Assembly (NCBI GenBank): GCA_944323345.1
Contig: CALUSC010000005.1
Location: forward strand, 23,388 to 87,387
Length of the DNA: 64,000 bases
Source of the DNA: an uncultured Bacteroidales bacterium
GTDB lineage: Bacteria; Bacteroidota; Bacteroidia; Bacteroidales; UBA932
Direction of reading: 5' to 3'
The position numbers were made by a program, and so were the translations under genes. Numbering within the stretch: position 1 is the stretch's first letter; each line of letters starts with the position of its first letter. The notes beneath the pieces are model-generated. The model worked only from the letters and a program-made list of their open reading frames with translations, ran no database searches and was not told where the DNA came from. This document shows, one piece after another, positions 16,406 to 24,130 of this stretch.

Positions 16406-18664
16406 ATGATTTTTTCATTCTTATATTCGCTGCCCGCAGCGGCTTTGCTGTCGCTCGGTCCGGCTCCGGAGCCTGAGGCTGTCATAACTGATACGCTGTC
16501 AGAATCTGTGCTGGTGACATCGTACAAGCAGGTCCTTCCGATGGAAAGGATAGCTTCTCCCGTTTCTGAAATAGGTATGGCCGAACTTGATTCCAGAGGA
16601 ATCTCCGATATTAAGAAATTGTCGTCCGTAGTTCCGAATCTGCACATTCCGGATTACGGCTCGTCCATGACTTCTTCCATTTATCTCCGCGGGTTCGGAT
16701 CGAGGATAGACAACCCTGTAGTCGGCATGTATGTCGACGATATTCCCGTAATGAACAAGAATGCCTATGACATGGAGCTGGCCGATATCAGCAGTGCAGT
16801 GCTGCTCAGAGGACCGCAGTCTACCCTGTACGGGCGGAATTCCATGTGCGGCGTGCTTTCGCTCGAAACGTTTTCTCCTGAAAACTTCCACGGGAACCGG
16901 CTTGCCGTCGAGTACGGCAATGCCAATACCGTCCTCGCCAGACTTTCTCTGTACGGCAGTTCCGGAATAGGTTTTTCGGCGGCGTACCGCCATACCGACG
17001 GTTTTTATCTCAACACATATAACGGTGAACATGCTGACAAGTCGGATGCCCTCAATCTCCGGATGAGGGTATGGAAGCAGCTGCGGAAGGACCTGGTTTT
17101 CGAGAATATATTGTCAGCGTCGCTGACAGATCAGGGAGGGTATCCTTACAGAGAGTACGATACTGCCACCGGGGAACTGGCTCCTCTGGCGTATGACGAT
17201 CCTTGCGGATACAGACGGCTGAATGTTACGGAAGGCTTGAAATTCAAGTATATGAATGAGAACTGGACTCTGAGTTCGGTGACGAGCCTCCAGTTCCTGG
17301 CCGATGAAATGCAGATGGACCAGGATTTTACCGTCAGATCCATGTTCACCCTGAAGCAGGCTCAGCTGGAAGGGGCGTTGACGCAGGAACTTATATTGAA
17401 GCCGGAGGCCGGCTGGAGAAAATCCTGGTGGAACTGGCAGACAGGCTTCTTCGCGTTTGCCAAATATAATGACATGTCGGCTCCCGTACGTTTCAAGCAT
17501 GACGGCATACAGGATCTCATACTCGCGAATGCGAACAGCGGACTGCAGTCTGTTTTCGGCGATGCTGCGGCTTTCATGCTTCAGGAAGACGAATTCGACA
17601 TATCCAGCGATTTCGGTATCACTACTGCCGGCGCAGCCCTGTATCATGAATCTTATTTCACTTTGGGCAAGTGGACTCTGACGGCAGGCCTGAGACTGGA
17701 CTACGAATGGGCAGGAATGGATTATGACAGCCGCGCGCTGGTCCATTACAATATAAAGCTACCGTTCATGACTACCGGTTTTGTCCCGTGCGAGAGTGTG
17801 TACAAGGGTTGGGAAAACAGCAGCTATCTCGAAGTGATGCCGAAGATTTCAGCCTTGTACGACATGGGGTCCGTGAAGCTCTTCGCTACTTTTTCAGAGG
17901 GGTACAAGTCCGGTGGATTCAATACTCAGATATTTTCGGACATTCTGCAGAACAGGCTGATGTCTGCCATGATGGAAAAATCGCCGGTCAGGCTGCCGGA
18001 AAGCGGGATCGGTGCGGATGATACTGTATATAAACCGGAAAAAAGCATGAATGCGGAAATGGGAACGCGGTTTTCCTTCAGCAGCGGCAGGCACAGTTTC
18101 TCCGGTACGGCTTCCGTCTATGCCATAATGTGTGTCGACCAGCAGATTACCGTTTTCCCTTCAGGGAACAGTACGGGAAGGATGATGGCAAATGCGGGCA
18201 ATTCGCGCAGCTTCGGTGCGGAAGCCGAGTTTGCGTATGCTTTCGAAGGCTTTTCCTTTTCAGCCGCGTACGGATTCTGTGATGCGAGATTTACCAGATA
18301 TGATGACGGGCTGGCGGATTATTCCGGGAACAGGATTCCGTATTCTCCGGAGCATACACTGAATGCGAGAGTCCAGTACAGGTGGGATATGGCCGGAGAC
18401 TATTTCCGCAGTATCACTGCAGGTGCCGAAGTTTCCGCACTGGGAAAGATATGGTGGGATGAGGCAAATACTTTGTCCCAGCCGTTCTATGCCGTGTTGG
18501 GGGCTGACGTGCGAGGCCATTTCAAGTGGTTCGACGTATTCCTCAGGGGCGAAAATCTTACCGATGCCGAATACGGGGTGTTTTATTTCAAGTCTGTCGG
18601 CAAATCCTTTTTCCAGATGGCCCGGCCGCTCAGACTCACTGTCGGACTTTCCGTGAGTCTTTAG
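16406..18664 (+). CDS. TonB-dependent outer-membrane receptor, substrate unknown
   Basis: A 752-residue outer-membrane receptor. The ATG at 16406 gives a signal peptide (MIFSFLYSLPAAALLSLG); an upstream TTG at 16397 overlaps the promoter and is rejected. A TonB-box-like stretch (ESVLVTSYKQ) near residue 33 leads into the plug (SSIYLRGFGSRIDNPVVGMYVDDIPVMNKNAYD; LRGPQSTLYGRNSMCGVL near 135). The last strand is RLTVGLSVSL. There is no carboxypeptidase-regulatory-like extension and no SusD partner, so it is not a SusC-type glycan importer. A siderophore, haem or similar chelate is likelier but unproven. Confidence 0.88.
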   Translation: MIFSFLYSLPAAALLSLGPAPEPEAVITDTLSESVLVTSYKQVLPMERIASPVSEIGMAELDSRGISDIKKLSSVVPNLHIPDYGSSMTSSIYLRGFGSRIDNPVVGMYVDDIPVMNKNAYDMELADISSAVLLRGPQSTLYGRNSMCGVLSLETFSPENFHGNRLAVEYGNANTVLARLSLYGSSGIGFSAAYRHTDGFYLNTYNGEHADKSDALNLRMRVWKQLRKDLVFENILSASLTDQGGYPYREYDTATGELAPLAYDDPCGYRRLNVTEGLKFKYMNENWTLSSVTSLQFLADEMQMDQDFTVRSMFTLKQAQLEGALTQELILKPEAGWRKSWWNWQTGFFAFAKYNDMSAPVRFKHDGIQDLILANANSGLQSVFGDAAAFMLQEDEFDISSDFGITTAGAALYHESYFTLGKWTLTAGLRLDYEWAGMDYDSRALVHYNIKLPFMTTGFVPCESVYKGWENSSYLEVMPKISALYDMGSVKLFATFSEGYKSGGFNTQIFSDILQNRLMSAMMEKSPVRLPESGIGADDTVYKPEKSMNAEMGTRFSFSSGRHSFSGTASVYAIMCVDQQITVFPSGNSTGRMMANAGNSRSFGAEAEFAYAFEGFSFSAAYGFCDARFTRYDDGLADYSGNRIPYSPEHTLNARVQYRWDMAGDYFRSITAGAEVSALGKIWWDEANTLSQPFYAVLGADVRGHFKWFDVFLRGENLTDAEYGVFYFKSVGKSFFQMARPLRLTVGLSVSL

Positions 18665-18762
18665 AAATTGCGGAAATCCCTTATAGTGTGTAACCTGAAA
18701 TCATGAAAGACTTACAGATTTGAAGAATAATTCAAAAAGTTGAAAAAATTTCTTCGAAAAAG

Positions 18763-18793
18763 TTTGCAATATCCTTTTGGATTGTTACCTTTG
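18763..18793 (+). promoter_or_regulatory. Consensus promoter of the candidate small RNA
   Basis: TTTG at 18763-18766 and TACCTTTG at 18786-18793 are exactly 19 bases apart, an ideal Bacteroidetes promoter. No start codon of a credible gene follows before the terminator at 18849. Confidence 0.75.
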
Positions 18794-18798
18794 TACCA

Positions 18799-18884
18799 GA
18801 CATAAGAATTTTTTTCGTGTCTATTTGTTAAGTTCGTTTTATATATGGGCAGGTTCCTTGGGGAGGGAACCTGCTTTTATTTTA
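18799..18884 (+). ncRNA. Candidate small RNA of about 85 nt
   Basis: This is the segment between an ideal promoter (predicted start near 18797-18799) and a 9-bp GC-rich terminator with a T tract. It could fold a weak 5' stem (AGACA/TGTCT) with an A/U-rich loop, then a single-stranded A/U-rich linker, then the terminator stem. No family is recognised. Alternatively it is an attenuator for the transporter operon, although that operon appears to have its own promoter downstream. Confidence 0.5.
18849..18884 (+). terminator. Rho-independent terminator of the candidate small RNA
   Basis: GCAGGTTCC at 18849-18857 pairs with GGAACCTGC at 18866-18874 over an 8-base loop and is followed by TTTTATTTTA. 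Confidence 0.88.
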
Positions 18885-18914
18885 TGCAGCCCAAGTCCCT
18901 GCGGGAAAAATACT

Positions 18915-18945
18915 TTTGCTCTGTGCTGAAATTTTTGTAACTTTC
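18915..18945 (+). promoter_or_regulatory. Promoter of the MFS-ROK-MFS operon
   Basis: TTTG at 18915-18918 and TAACTTTC at 18938-18945 (last base mismatched) are 19 bases apart. The TTTG itself ends another exact -7 match, TACTTTTG at 18911-18918, so two overlapping starts are possible. The leader to the ATG at 19032 would be about 80 bases. Confidence 0.5.
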
Positions 18946-19031
18946 GGAAATTTTGGGATCAAGGCTAAGCGGCCCTCACCCGACAATAAGCTGTAAATTA
19001 TTCATAATTATAATATTAAAACTTTTCTAGC

Positions 19032-20309
19032 ATGAACAAAAAAGGTAATGTCCTCGCGATTGTGATCATGTTCTTTCTGTTCGCAATGATCTCATTCGTG
19101 ACGGGACTTCAGAACCCTATGGGTATCATCGTGAAAGCTCAGTTCGGAGCTTCGAATGCAATGTCTCAGCTCGGTAATCTCGCCAATTTCATCGCCTATG
19201 CGTTTATGGGGCTTCCGGCAGGACTAATATTGAAAAAATACGGATATAAGATAACTTCTCTTCTGGCGGTATCTGTCGGTTTCGTAGGAGTGGGTATATC
19301 TTTCCTTTCAGGTGTGGCCGAGAGTTTCGGCGTGTATCTCACCGGTGCTTTCGTATCCGGATTTTCCATGTGTATGCTGAATACTGTTGTGAACCCGATG
19401 CTCAACACTCTCGGAGGCGGCGGAAACAAGGGTAACCAGCTCATCCAGCTTGGCGGCTCACTCAATTCCCTGGCTGCGACTATCGTACCTATTCTCGTCG
19501 GCTATCTTATCGGAGAAGCTGCCAGCGCTACTATCTCCGATGCGAATCCGGCCCTTTTCATCGCAATGGGTATTTTCGCACTCGCGTTCGTCATAATACT
19601 TTTCTCTCATATTCCTGAACCTGAACTTGAGGCTGCGAAGACGAATCCTCAGCCTGCGGAGGGTACCCTGAAAAGTATCAAGGGCGCACTTTCATACCGT
19701 CATTTCGTGTTCGGTATCATCGCCATATTCGTATATGTGGGCGTGGAAGTCGGTATCCCTAATATCGCCAATCTTTATATGACTTCCCCTGAAGTCGGCA
19801 TTACTGCCGGAGTCGCCGGTACCGTAGTGGGAATGTACTGGCTGCTTATGCTGGTGGGACGTCTTGTGGGCGGTGTCATCGGTGGAAAGGTCTCCAGCCG
19901 CGCCATGATGATAACCGTATCTTCAGTAGCCATCTGCTTCCTCCTTCTGGGCATGTTCCTGCCTGAGGGCAAGATGGTGGCATTCCCGGCCGTAAATTCA
20001 GACCTTACGTTCTCCCTCGTGTACATTCCTGTAGGCGTGGTGTTCTTCGTCCTGTGCGGACTCTGCACATCCGTGATGTGGGGCAGCATTTTCAATCTTG
20101 CTGTAGAGGGGCTCGGCAAATACACTTCCATTGCATCCGGTCTTTTCATGGTGATGGTATGCGGCGGCGGTGTACTTCCATATATACAGGGTGCCGTGGC
20201 TGATGCATGCGGTTATATAAACAGTTACTGGGTGCTCGTGATAGCGGTAGCTTACATGCTGTTCTTCGCTCTCTTCGGATCCAGACCTGCTGCAGGCAAG
20301 ACAAAATAG
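19032..20309 (+). CDS. Sugar MFS transporter (FucP/glucose-galactose type), first copy
   Basis: Inner-membrane proton-coupled sugar importer of the FucP-like MFS group. The 425 residues have about 12 helices. Family landmarks are FVTGLQNPMGIIVKAQFGASNA near 24-45, GLPAGLILKKYGYK near 60 and FVSGFSMCMLNTVVNPMLNTLGGGGNKGNQLIQ near 105-140. It is the first gene of a three-gene set with a ROK sugar kinase and a second, clearly homologous transporter. A ROK kinase next door suggests glucose or another aldohexose, but the substrate is not fixed by sequence. Confidence 0.88.
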   Translation: MNKKGNVLAIVIMFFLFAMISFVTGLQNPMGIIVKAQFGASNAMSQLGNLANFIAYAFMGLPAGLILKKYGYKITSLLAVSVGFVGVGISFLSGVAESFGVYLTGAFVSGFSMCMLNTVVNPMLNTLGGGGNKGNQLIQLGGSLNSLAATIVPILVGYLIGEAASATISDANPALFIAMGIFALAFVIILFSHIPEPELEAAKTNPQPAEGTLKSIKGALSYRHFVFGIIAIFVYVGVEVGIPNIANLYMTSPEVGITAGVAGTVVGMYWLLMLVGRLVGGVIGGKVSSRAMMITVSSVAICFLLLGMFLPEGKMVAFPAVNSDLTFSLVYIPVGVVFFVLCGLCTSVMWGSIFNLAVEGLGKYTSIASGLFMVMVCGGGVLPYIQGAVADACGYINSYWVLVIAVAYMLFFALFGSRPAAGKTK

Positions 20310-20342
20310 AAATACAAGGATTAACGCAAATTTCGGAACAAT

Positions 20343-21317
20343 ATGAATGCAGATATCATCGAAAAACCGTATGTAGTCGGTATCGACATCGGAGGCCAGA
20401 CTACGAAAATGGGGATTGTGGATATGCGCGGACAGGTTCTTTCGCAGACTGTCATACGTACTGATACCCATACTGATGTGGAAGATTACGTAGAGGATGT
20501 GGCGGATGCCCTGGATAAGATTATCAAGGAATCCGGCTCGGAGGACAAGGTCCGCGGCATAGGCATAGGTGCGCCTAATGCGAACTACTATACCGGGAAC
20601 ATCGAAAATGCAGTGAATCTTTCGTGGGGAGGCAGCAAATCCATTCCGTTTGCGGAACTGCTCTCATCCCGGACCGGAGGCACGAAGGTAGCTCTGACCA
20701 ACGATGCCAACGCCGCTGCAGTCGGAGAAATGACTTACGGCGCAGCCAGGGGTATGAAGAACTTCATCATGATTACCCTCGGAACCGGAGTGGGAAGCGG
20801 CATCGTGATAAACGGAGAGGTGGTCTACGGGCATGACGGCTTTGCCGGCGAACTCGGACATACCTGTGCAGTCAGGAACAACGGCCGTCTGTGCAACTGC
20901 GGCAAGACCGGCTGTCTGGAGACATATTGTTCTGCGACAGGTGTTTCCCGTACTGCCCGCGAGTGGCTGACTCTGAGCGACGAGCCGTCTGTCTTGAGAA
21001 GCCTGGACGCTATTTCGTCAAAGGATGTCTATGAGGCGGCCAAGGAAGGTGACAAGCTGGCTCTGAAGATATTCGAATTCACAGGCAAGATTCTGGGACA
21101 GTCATTCGCCGATTTCGTGGCATTCAGCGCCCCTGAGGCAATCGTCCTGTTCGGGGGTCTGGCCAGGGCGAAGGAATACCTTTATCAGCCTATTCTTGAC
21201 TCGATGAACGCAAACCTTCTCCCTCTTTGGAGAGGCAAGATCAAGATCGTCTTCTCTCAGCTGAAAGAGTCTGACGCTGCTATTCTCGGCGCTTCGGCTC
21301 TGGCGTGGGAACTATAA
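20343..21317 (+). CDS. ROK-family sugar kinase (glucokinase-like)
   Basis: Cytoplasmic ATP-dependent hexose kinase. It has 324 residues. The phosphate-binding motif VGIDIGGQTTKMGIVD is at about 12-27, the catalytic Asp in LTNDANAAAVGE near 120, GTGVGSGIVINGE near 147, the sugar-binding GELGH near 170 and the zinc motif CNCGKTGCLE near 185. There is no N-terminal helix-turn-helix, so it is an enzyme and not a ROK repressor. It lies 33 bp after the first transporter and 43 bp before the second; import followed by phosphorylation is the likely pathway. Confidence 0.9.
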   Translation: MNADIIEKPYVVGIDIGGQTTKMGIVDMRGQVLSQTVIRTDTHTDVEDYVEDVADALDKIIKESGSEDKVRGIGIGAPNANYYTGNIENAVNLSWGGSKSIPFAELLSSRTGGTKVALTNDANAAAVGEMTYGAARGMKNFIMITLGTGVGSGIVINGEVVYGHDGFAGELGHTCAVRNNGRLCNCGKTGCLETYCSATGVSRTAREWLTLSDEPSVLRSLDAISSKDVYEAAKEGDKLALKIFEFTGKILGQSFADFVAFSAPEAIVLFGGLARAKEYLYQPILDSMNANLLPLWRGKIKIVFSQLKESDAAILGASALAWEL

Positions 21318-21360
21318 TTTCAGACGGTGGCCTGGAGGCGTTTTTTTTAATCTGACTTTT

Positions 21361-22656
21361 ATGAAAATTCGGAAATATTTGCCTGTCATTATCCTGTCAT
21401 ACGTGCTTTTCTTCATGATAGCATTTGTGACAGGTCTGCAGAATCCGCTCGGTGTTATCGTGAAATCCCAGTACGGGGTATCGATGGGTGTAGCACAGCT
21501 GGGCAATTTCGCCAACTTCATCGCATACGCCTGCATGGGTATTCCTGCCGGTCTGATGCTGAAGAAGTATGGCTATAAATTTTCGCTGCTGGTGGCCGTT
21601 ACTGTAGGTATTATCGGTCTTGGGCTTATGTTTTTCTCAGGCCAGATTTCCAGAGGCCTGTGGCTGTACTTCTGCGGTGCTTTCGTGGCAGGTTTCTCGA
21701 TGTGTATGCTGAATACGGTGGTGAATCCTCTGCTGAATTCACTCGGAGGGGGAGGAAACAAGGGTAACCAGCTTATCCAGTGGGGCGGTGCCATGAACTC
21801 GATAGCCGCTACTATCGTACCTTTTGTAGTCGGCCTTCTAATGGGACATTCCATCAAGGTAAGGGGACTGGTAGACGGTATCCCTCATTTTGAAATCGCA
21901 GATGTGAATCCGATGTTCATCATCATGGTTTCCATTTTCGCGCTTGCCATACTGGCTATTCTGTTTGTCGATATTCCGGAGACGGAGAAGATTTCCGATA
22001 CAAAGGCGGCGATGGACCAGCTGATAGCCCGTGACGGACAATACAGCTGCTTCTCTTTCAGGCATTTTGTGCTCGGTGCCGTGGCTGTCTTCCTTTATAC
22101 GGGTGTGGAGGTCAGTATCGCCAACATGACGAATATTTATCTGATTCATGAAGTGGGTGTGAGACCGGGCGCTGCAGGTGCCATAGTGGCCATATACTGG
22201 TTCTGCATGTTTCTGGGTCGTCTGGTGGGAGGTTCGCTCGGCTCGAAATTCTCCAGCCGCGACATGCTCCAGTTCTCATCCGTGATGGCCATGATATTTA
22301 TCCTGATCACCATTTTCACTCCGGCTAAAATCACTATAGAGATAGGCCGTTACAGTCTGGGCAATATCCCTGTGAATGTGGTGTTCCTGGTGTTGACTGG
22401 TCTTTTCACTTCGGTGATGTGGGGAAATATTTACAACCTTTCAGTCGAGGGGCTTGGAAAATATACCTCCACGGCGACCGGATTTTTCATGATGATGGTT
22501 TGCGGTGGCGGTATAGTGCCTATCATACAAGGACTTCTGGCAGATCTGGTAGGAGGCCGCGCTTCATACTGGATCATTATAGCCTGTCTCTGCTACCTTC
22601 TTTACTATGGTTCTACAGGCTACAAGAATGTGAACAGGAAAATCCCTGTCGACTGA
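21361..22656 (+). CDS. Sugar MFS transporter (FucP type), second copy
   Basis: A 431-residue paralogue of the transporter at 19032. The two share long identical stretches, for example FVTGLQNP, NFIAYA.MG.PAGL.LKKYGYK and SMCMLNTVVNP, with changes around the central loop. About 12 membrane helices are visible. A copy on each side of the kinase suggests either two related substrates or different affinities. On the plus strand the stop codon is followed, 15 bp later, by hairpin element B. Confidence 0.88.
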   Translation: MKIRKYLPVIILSYVLFFMIAFVTGLQNPLGVIVKSQYGVSMGVAQLGNFANFIAYACMGIPAGLMLKKYGYKFSLLVAVTVGIIGLGLMFFSGQISRGLWLYFCGAFVAGFSMCMLNTVVNPLLNSLGGGGNKGNQLIQWGGAMNSIAATIVPFVVGLLMGHSIKVRGLVDGIPHFEIADVNPMFIIMVSIFALAILAILFVDIPETEKISDTKAAMDQLIARDGQYSCFSFRHFVLGAVAVFLYTGVEVSIANMTNIYLIHEVGVRPGAAGAIVAIYWFCMFLGRLVGGSLGSKFSSRDMLQFSSVMAMIFILITIFTPAKITIEIGRYSLGNIPVNVVFLVLTGLFTSVMWGNIYNLSVEGLGKYTSTATGFFMMMVCGGGIVPIIQGLLADLVGGRASYWIIIACLCYLLYYGSTGYKNVNRKIPVD

Positions 22657-22671
22657 ATATTTCCGCTGTAG

Positions 22672-22743
22672 ACAGACTGACATCCGAGAGTACTGTTGAC
22701 TCCGTCAGGAGTTGTAATTCTGTACTCTCGGATGTCAGTCTGT
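22672..22743 (+). repeat. Hairpin element B: 22-bp perfect arms around the conserved core
   Basis: The arm at 22672-22693 (begins ACAGACTGACATCC) and the one at 22722-22743 are perfect inverted repeats of 22 bp. The 28-base core at 22694-22721 reads TGTTG, ACTCC-GTCA-GGAGT, TGTAATTCT. Compared with element A at 5884-5957, the internal-loop bases are identical, the inner stem is one pair shorter, the tetraloop is GTCA instead of GGCA, and the arms share no sequence. It begins 15 bp after the stop codon of the upstream gene on the same strand. Confidence 0.92.
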
Positions 22744-22800
22744 TGTTTACTGTTGACTCCGTCAGGAGTTGTAATTCTGTACTCTCGGATGTCAGTCTGT
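22694..22800 (+). repeat. 57-bp direct repeat of the element B core plus right arm
   Basis: The segment 22694-22743 (core plus right arm) recurs exactly at 22751-22800, with a 7-base linker TGTTTAC. The second copy has no left arm of its own, although it could pair with the first left arm in a longer fold. The region ends 16 bp before the stop codon of the convergent DUF1015 gene. Confidence 0.92.
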
Positions 22801-22816
22801 TGTCAGTCACCCATAG

Positions 22817-24055
22817 TTAGTCGAGTTTGTGAATGGCGAGACCGCTGCGGAGCTTCGGTTCGAACCACGTGGTCTTCGGCGGCATGATATTGCCGGAATC
22901 GGCGATATCCACTATCTGTTTCATCGAAACCGGATAAAGCGCGAACGCCACAGCCATCTCTCCGCTGTCCACCCTTTTGGAAAGTTCTCCCAGACCGCGG
23001 ATTCCGCCTACGAAATCTATCCTTTTGTCAGTCCTCAGATCCTTGATGCCGAGTATCCTGTCCAGAACCAGATCCGACAGGATCGTCACATCCAGTACTC
23101 CGATAGGGTCGGAATCGTCATATCTGCCTTCCTTCGCTTCCAATGAATACCATTCGCCCCCGAGATACATCGAGAAATTATGCAGGTGCTCCGGTTTGTA
23201 TATGCCGCTACCTTTCTTTTCCACGATGAAATCTTTTTCCAGGGCTTTCACGAATTCTTCAGGACTCATGCCGTTGAGGTCCTTGACTACGCGGTTGTAG
23301 TCTATGATGGTGAGCTGGCTTTCAGGAAAAGCCACCGCCATGAAGAAATTATACTCTTCATTACCGGTGTGCCCTGGATTTCCTGTGCGTTTCTCGGTCC
23401 CTACACGTGCCGCTGCCGCTGTCCTGTGGTGCCCGTCTGCCACATAGAATGCGGGAATATCCTTGAAAATCTCGGTAATCCTGTTTATGACAGCATCATC
23501 GTCTATCACCCAGAAATGGTGTCCGAATCCGTCTTCAGCCGTAAAGTCATACTCAGGTTCTCCGGCAGTGTATCTGCGTACTATAGAGTCGATTTCCGCA
23601 TTGTCGGGATATGAGAAGAAAACAGGTTCTATGTTTGCATTTTGGATTCTGACATGTATCATCCTGTCATCCTCCTTGTCTTTGCGCGTGAGCTCGTGTT
23701 TTTTTATCTTGCCGTCGGAGTAGTCGTCAGTGTGGGCGCAGAGCACCAGTCCGTACTGTGTCTTGCCGTTCATGGTCTGGGCATAGATGTAGTAGCACGG
23801 CTTGCTGTCCTGTACCAGCCATCCTTTCTCCTGCCAGTCCTTGAAATTCTTCACAGCCCTGTCATATACTGTCTGGCTGTGTTCATCCGGCATGGGCTCG
23901 AAGTCTATTTCCGGTTTGGTTATGTGCAGAAGGGATTTTTCACATGCTTCCGCCTTCGCCTCGGCCGAATTCAGGACATCGTACGGGCGTGCCGCCACTT
24001 CCTCTACAATCTCTTTTGGCGGTCGTACTGCCGCAAACGGTTTGATTCTTACCAT
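22817..24055 (-). CDS. DUF1015 family protein of the serine operon
   Basis: A cytoplasmic protein of the DUF1015 family, start ATG at 24055 (MVRIKPFAAVRPPKEIVEEV), 412 residues. Hallmarks are the N-terminal RPYDVLN, YYIYAQTMNGKTQYGLVLC near 100, the conserved YVADGHHRTAAAARV near 225 and EEYNFFMAVAFPESQLTIIDYNRVV near 260. It follows serC and serA on the same strand, a gene order repeated in many Bacteroidota and Firmicutes. The family includes SerK-type serine kinases described in archaea (free serine to phosphoserine), which fits the location, but this is inferred from context. A terminator-like hairpin separates it from serA. Confidence 0.85.
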   Translation of the reverse strand: MVRIKPFAAVRPPKEIVEEVAARPYDVLNSAEAKAEACEKSLLHITKPEIDFEPMPDEHSQTVYDRAVKNFKDWQEKGWLVQDSKPCYYIYAQTMNGKTQYGLVLCAHTDDYSDGKIKKHELTRKDKEDDRMIHVRIQNANIEPVFFSYPDNAEIDSIVRRYTAGEPEYDFTAEDGFGHHFWVIDDDAVINRITEIFKDIPAFYVADGHHRTAAAARVGTEKRTGNPGHTGNEEYNFFMAVAFPESQLTIIDYNRVVKDLNGMSPEEFVKALEKDFIVEKKGSGIYKPEHLHNFSMYLGGEWYSLEAKEGRYDDSDPIGVLDVTILSDLVLDRILGIKDLRTDKRIDFVGGIRGLGELSKRVDSGEMAVAFALYPVSMKQIVDIADSGNIMPPKTTWFEPKLRSGLAIHKLD

Positions 24056-24087
24056 ATCGATTATCTGTTTTGTGTTATTGGGCAATT

Positions 24088-24123
24088 AAAAAATTGTGCC
24101 CGGATTCCGGACACAATTTTTTT
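24088..24123 (-). terminator. Hairpin between serA and the DUF1015 gene
   Basis: AAAAAATTGTG at 24088-24098 pairs with CACAATTTTTT at 24112-24122; the 13-base centre can form CCGG/CCGG. On the minus strand it follows the serA stop and has T runs, so it may end or attenuate the serC-serA transcript before DUF1015. Confidence 0.8.
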
Positions 24124-24130
24124 AAAAAGA

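Larger units (their letters stand above)
18665..19031 (+). other. Gene-free region holding a candidate small RNA and two promoters
   Basis: No credible protein-coding frame occupies these 367 bp. They contain a consensus promoter (18763-18793), a short transcribed segment ending in a strong terminator (18799-18884), then a second promoter and the leader of the sugar transporter operon. The first 100 bp are A/T-rich and show nothing recognisable. Confidence 0.7.

Noticed and set aside
22672-22800. CRISPR-like array (direct repeats with a short spacer)
   Set aside because: Only two units, with a 7-base linker instead of unique 30-bp spacers, and a long perfect palindrome; no cas genes.
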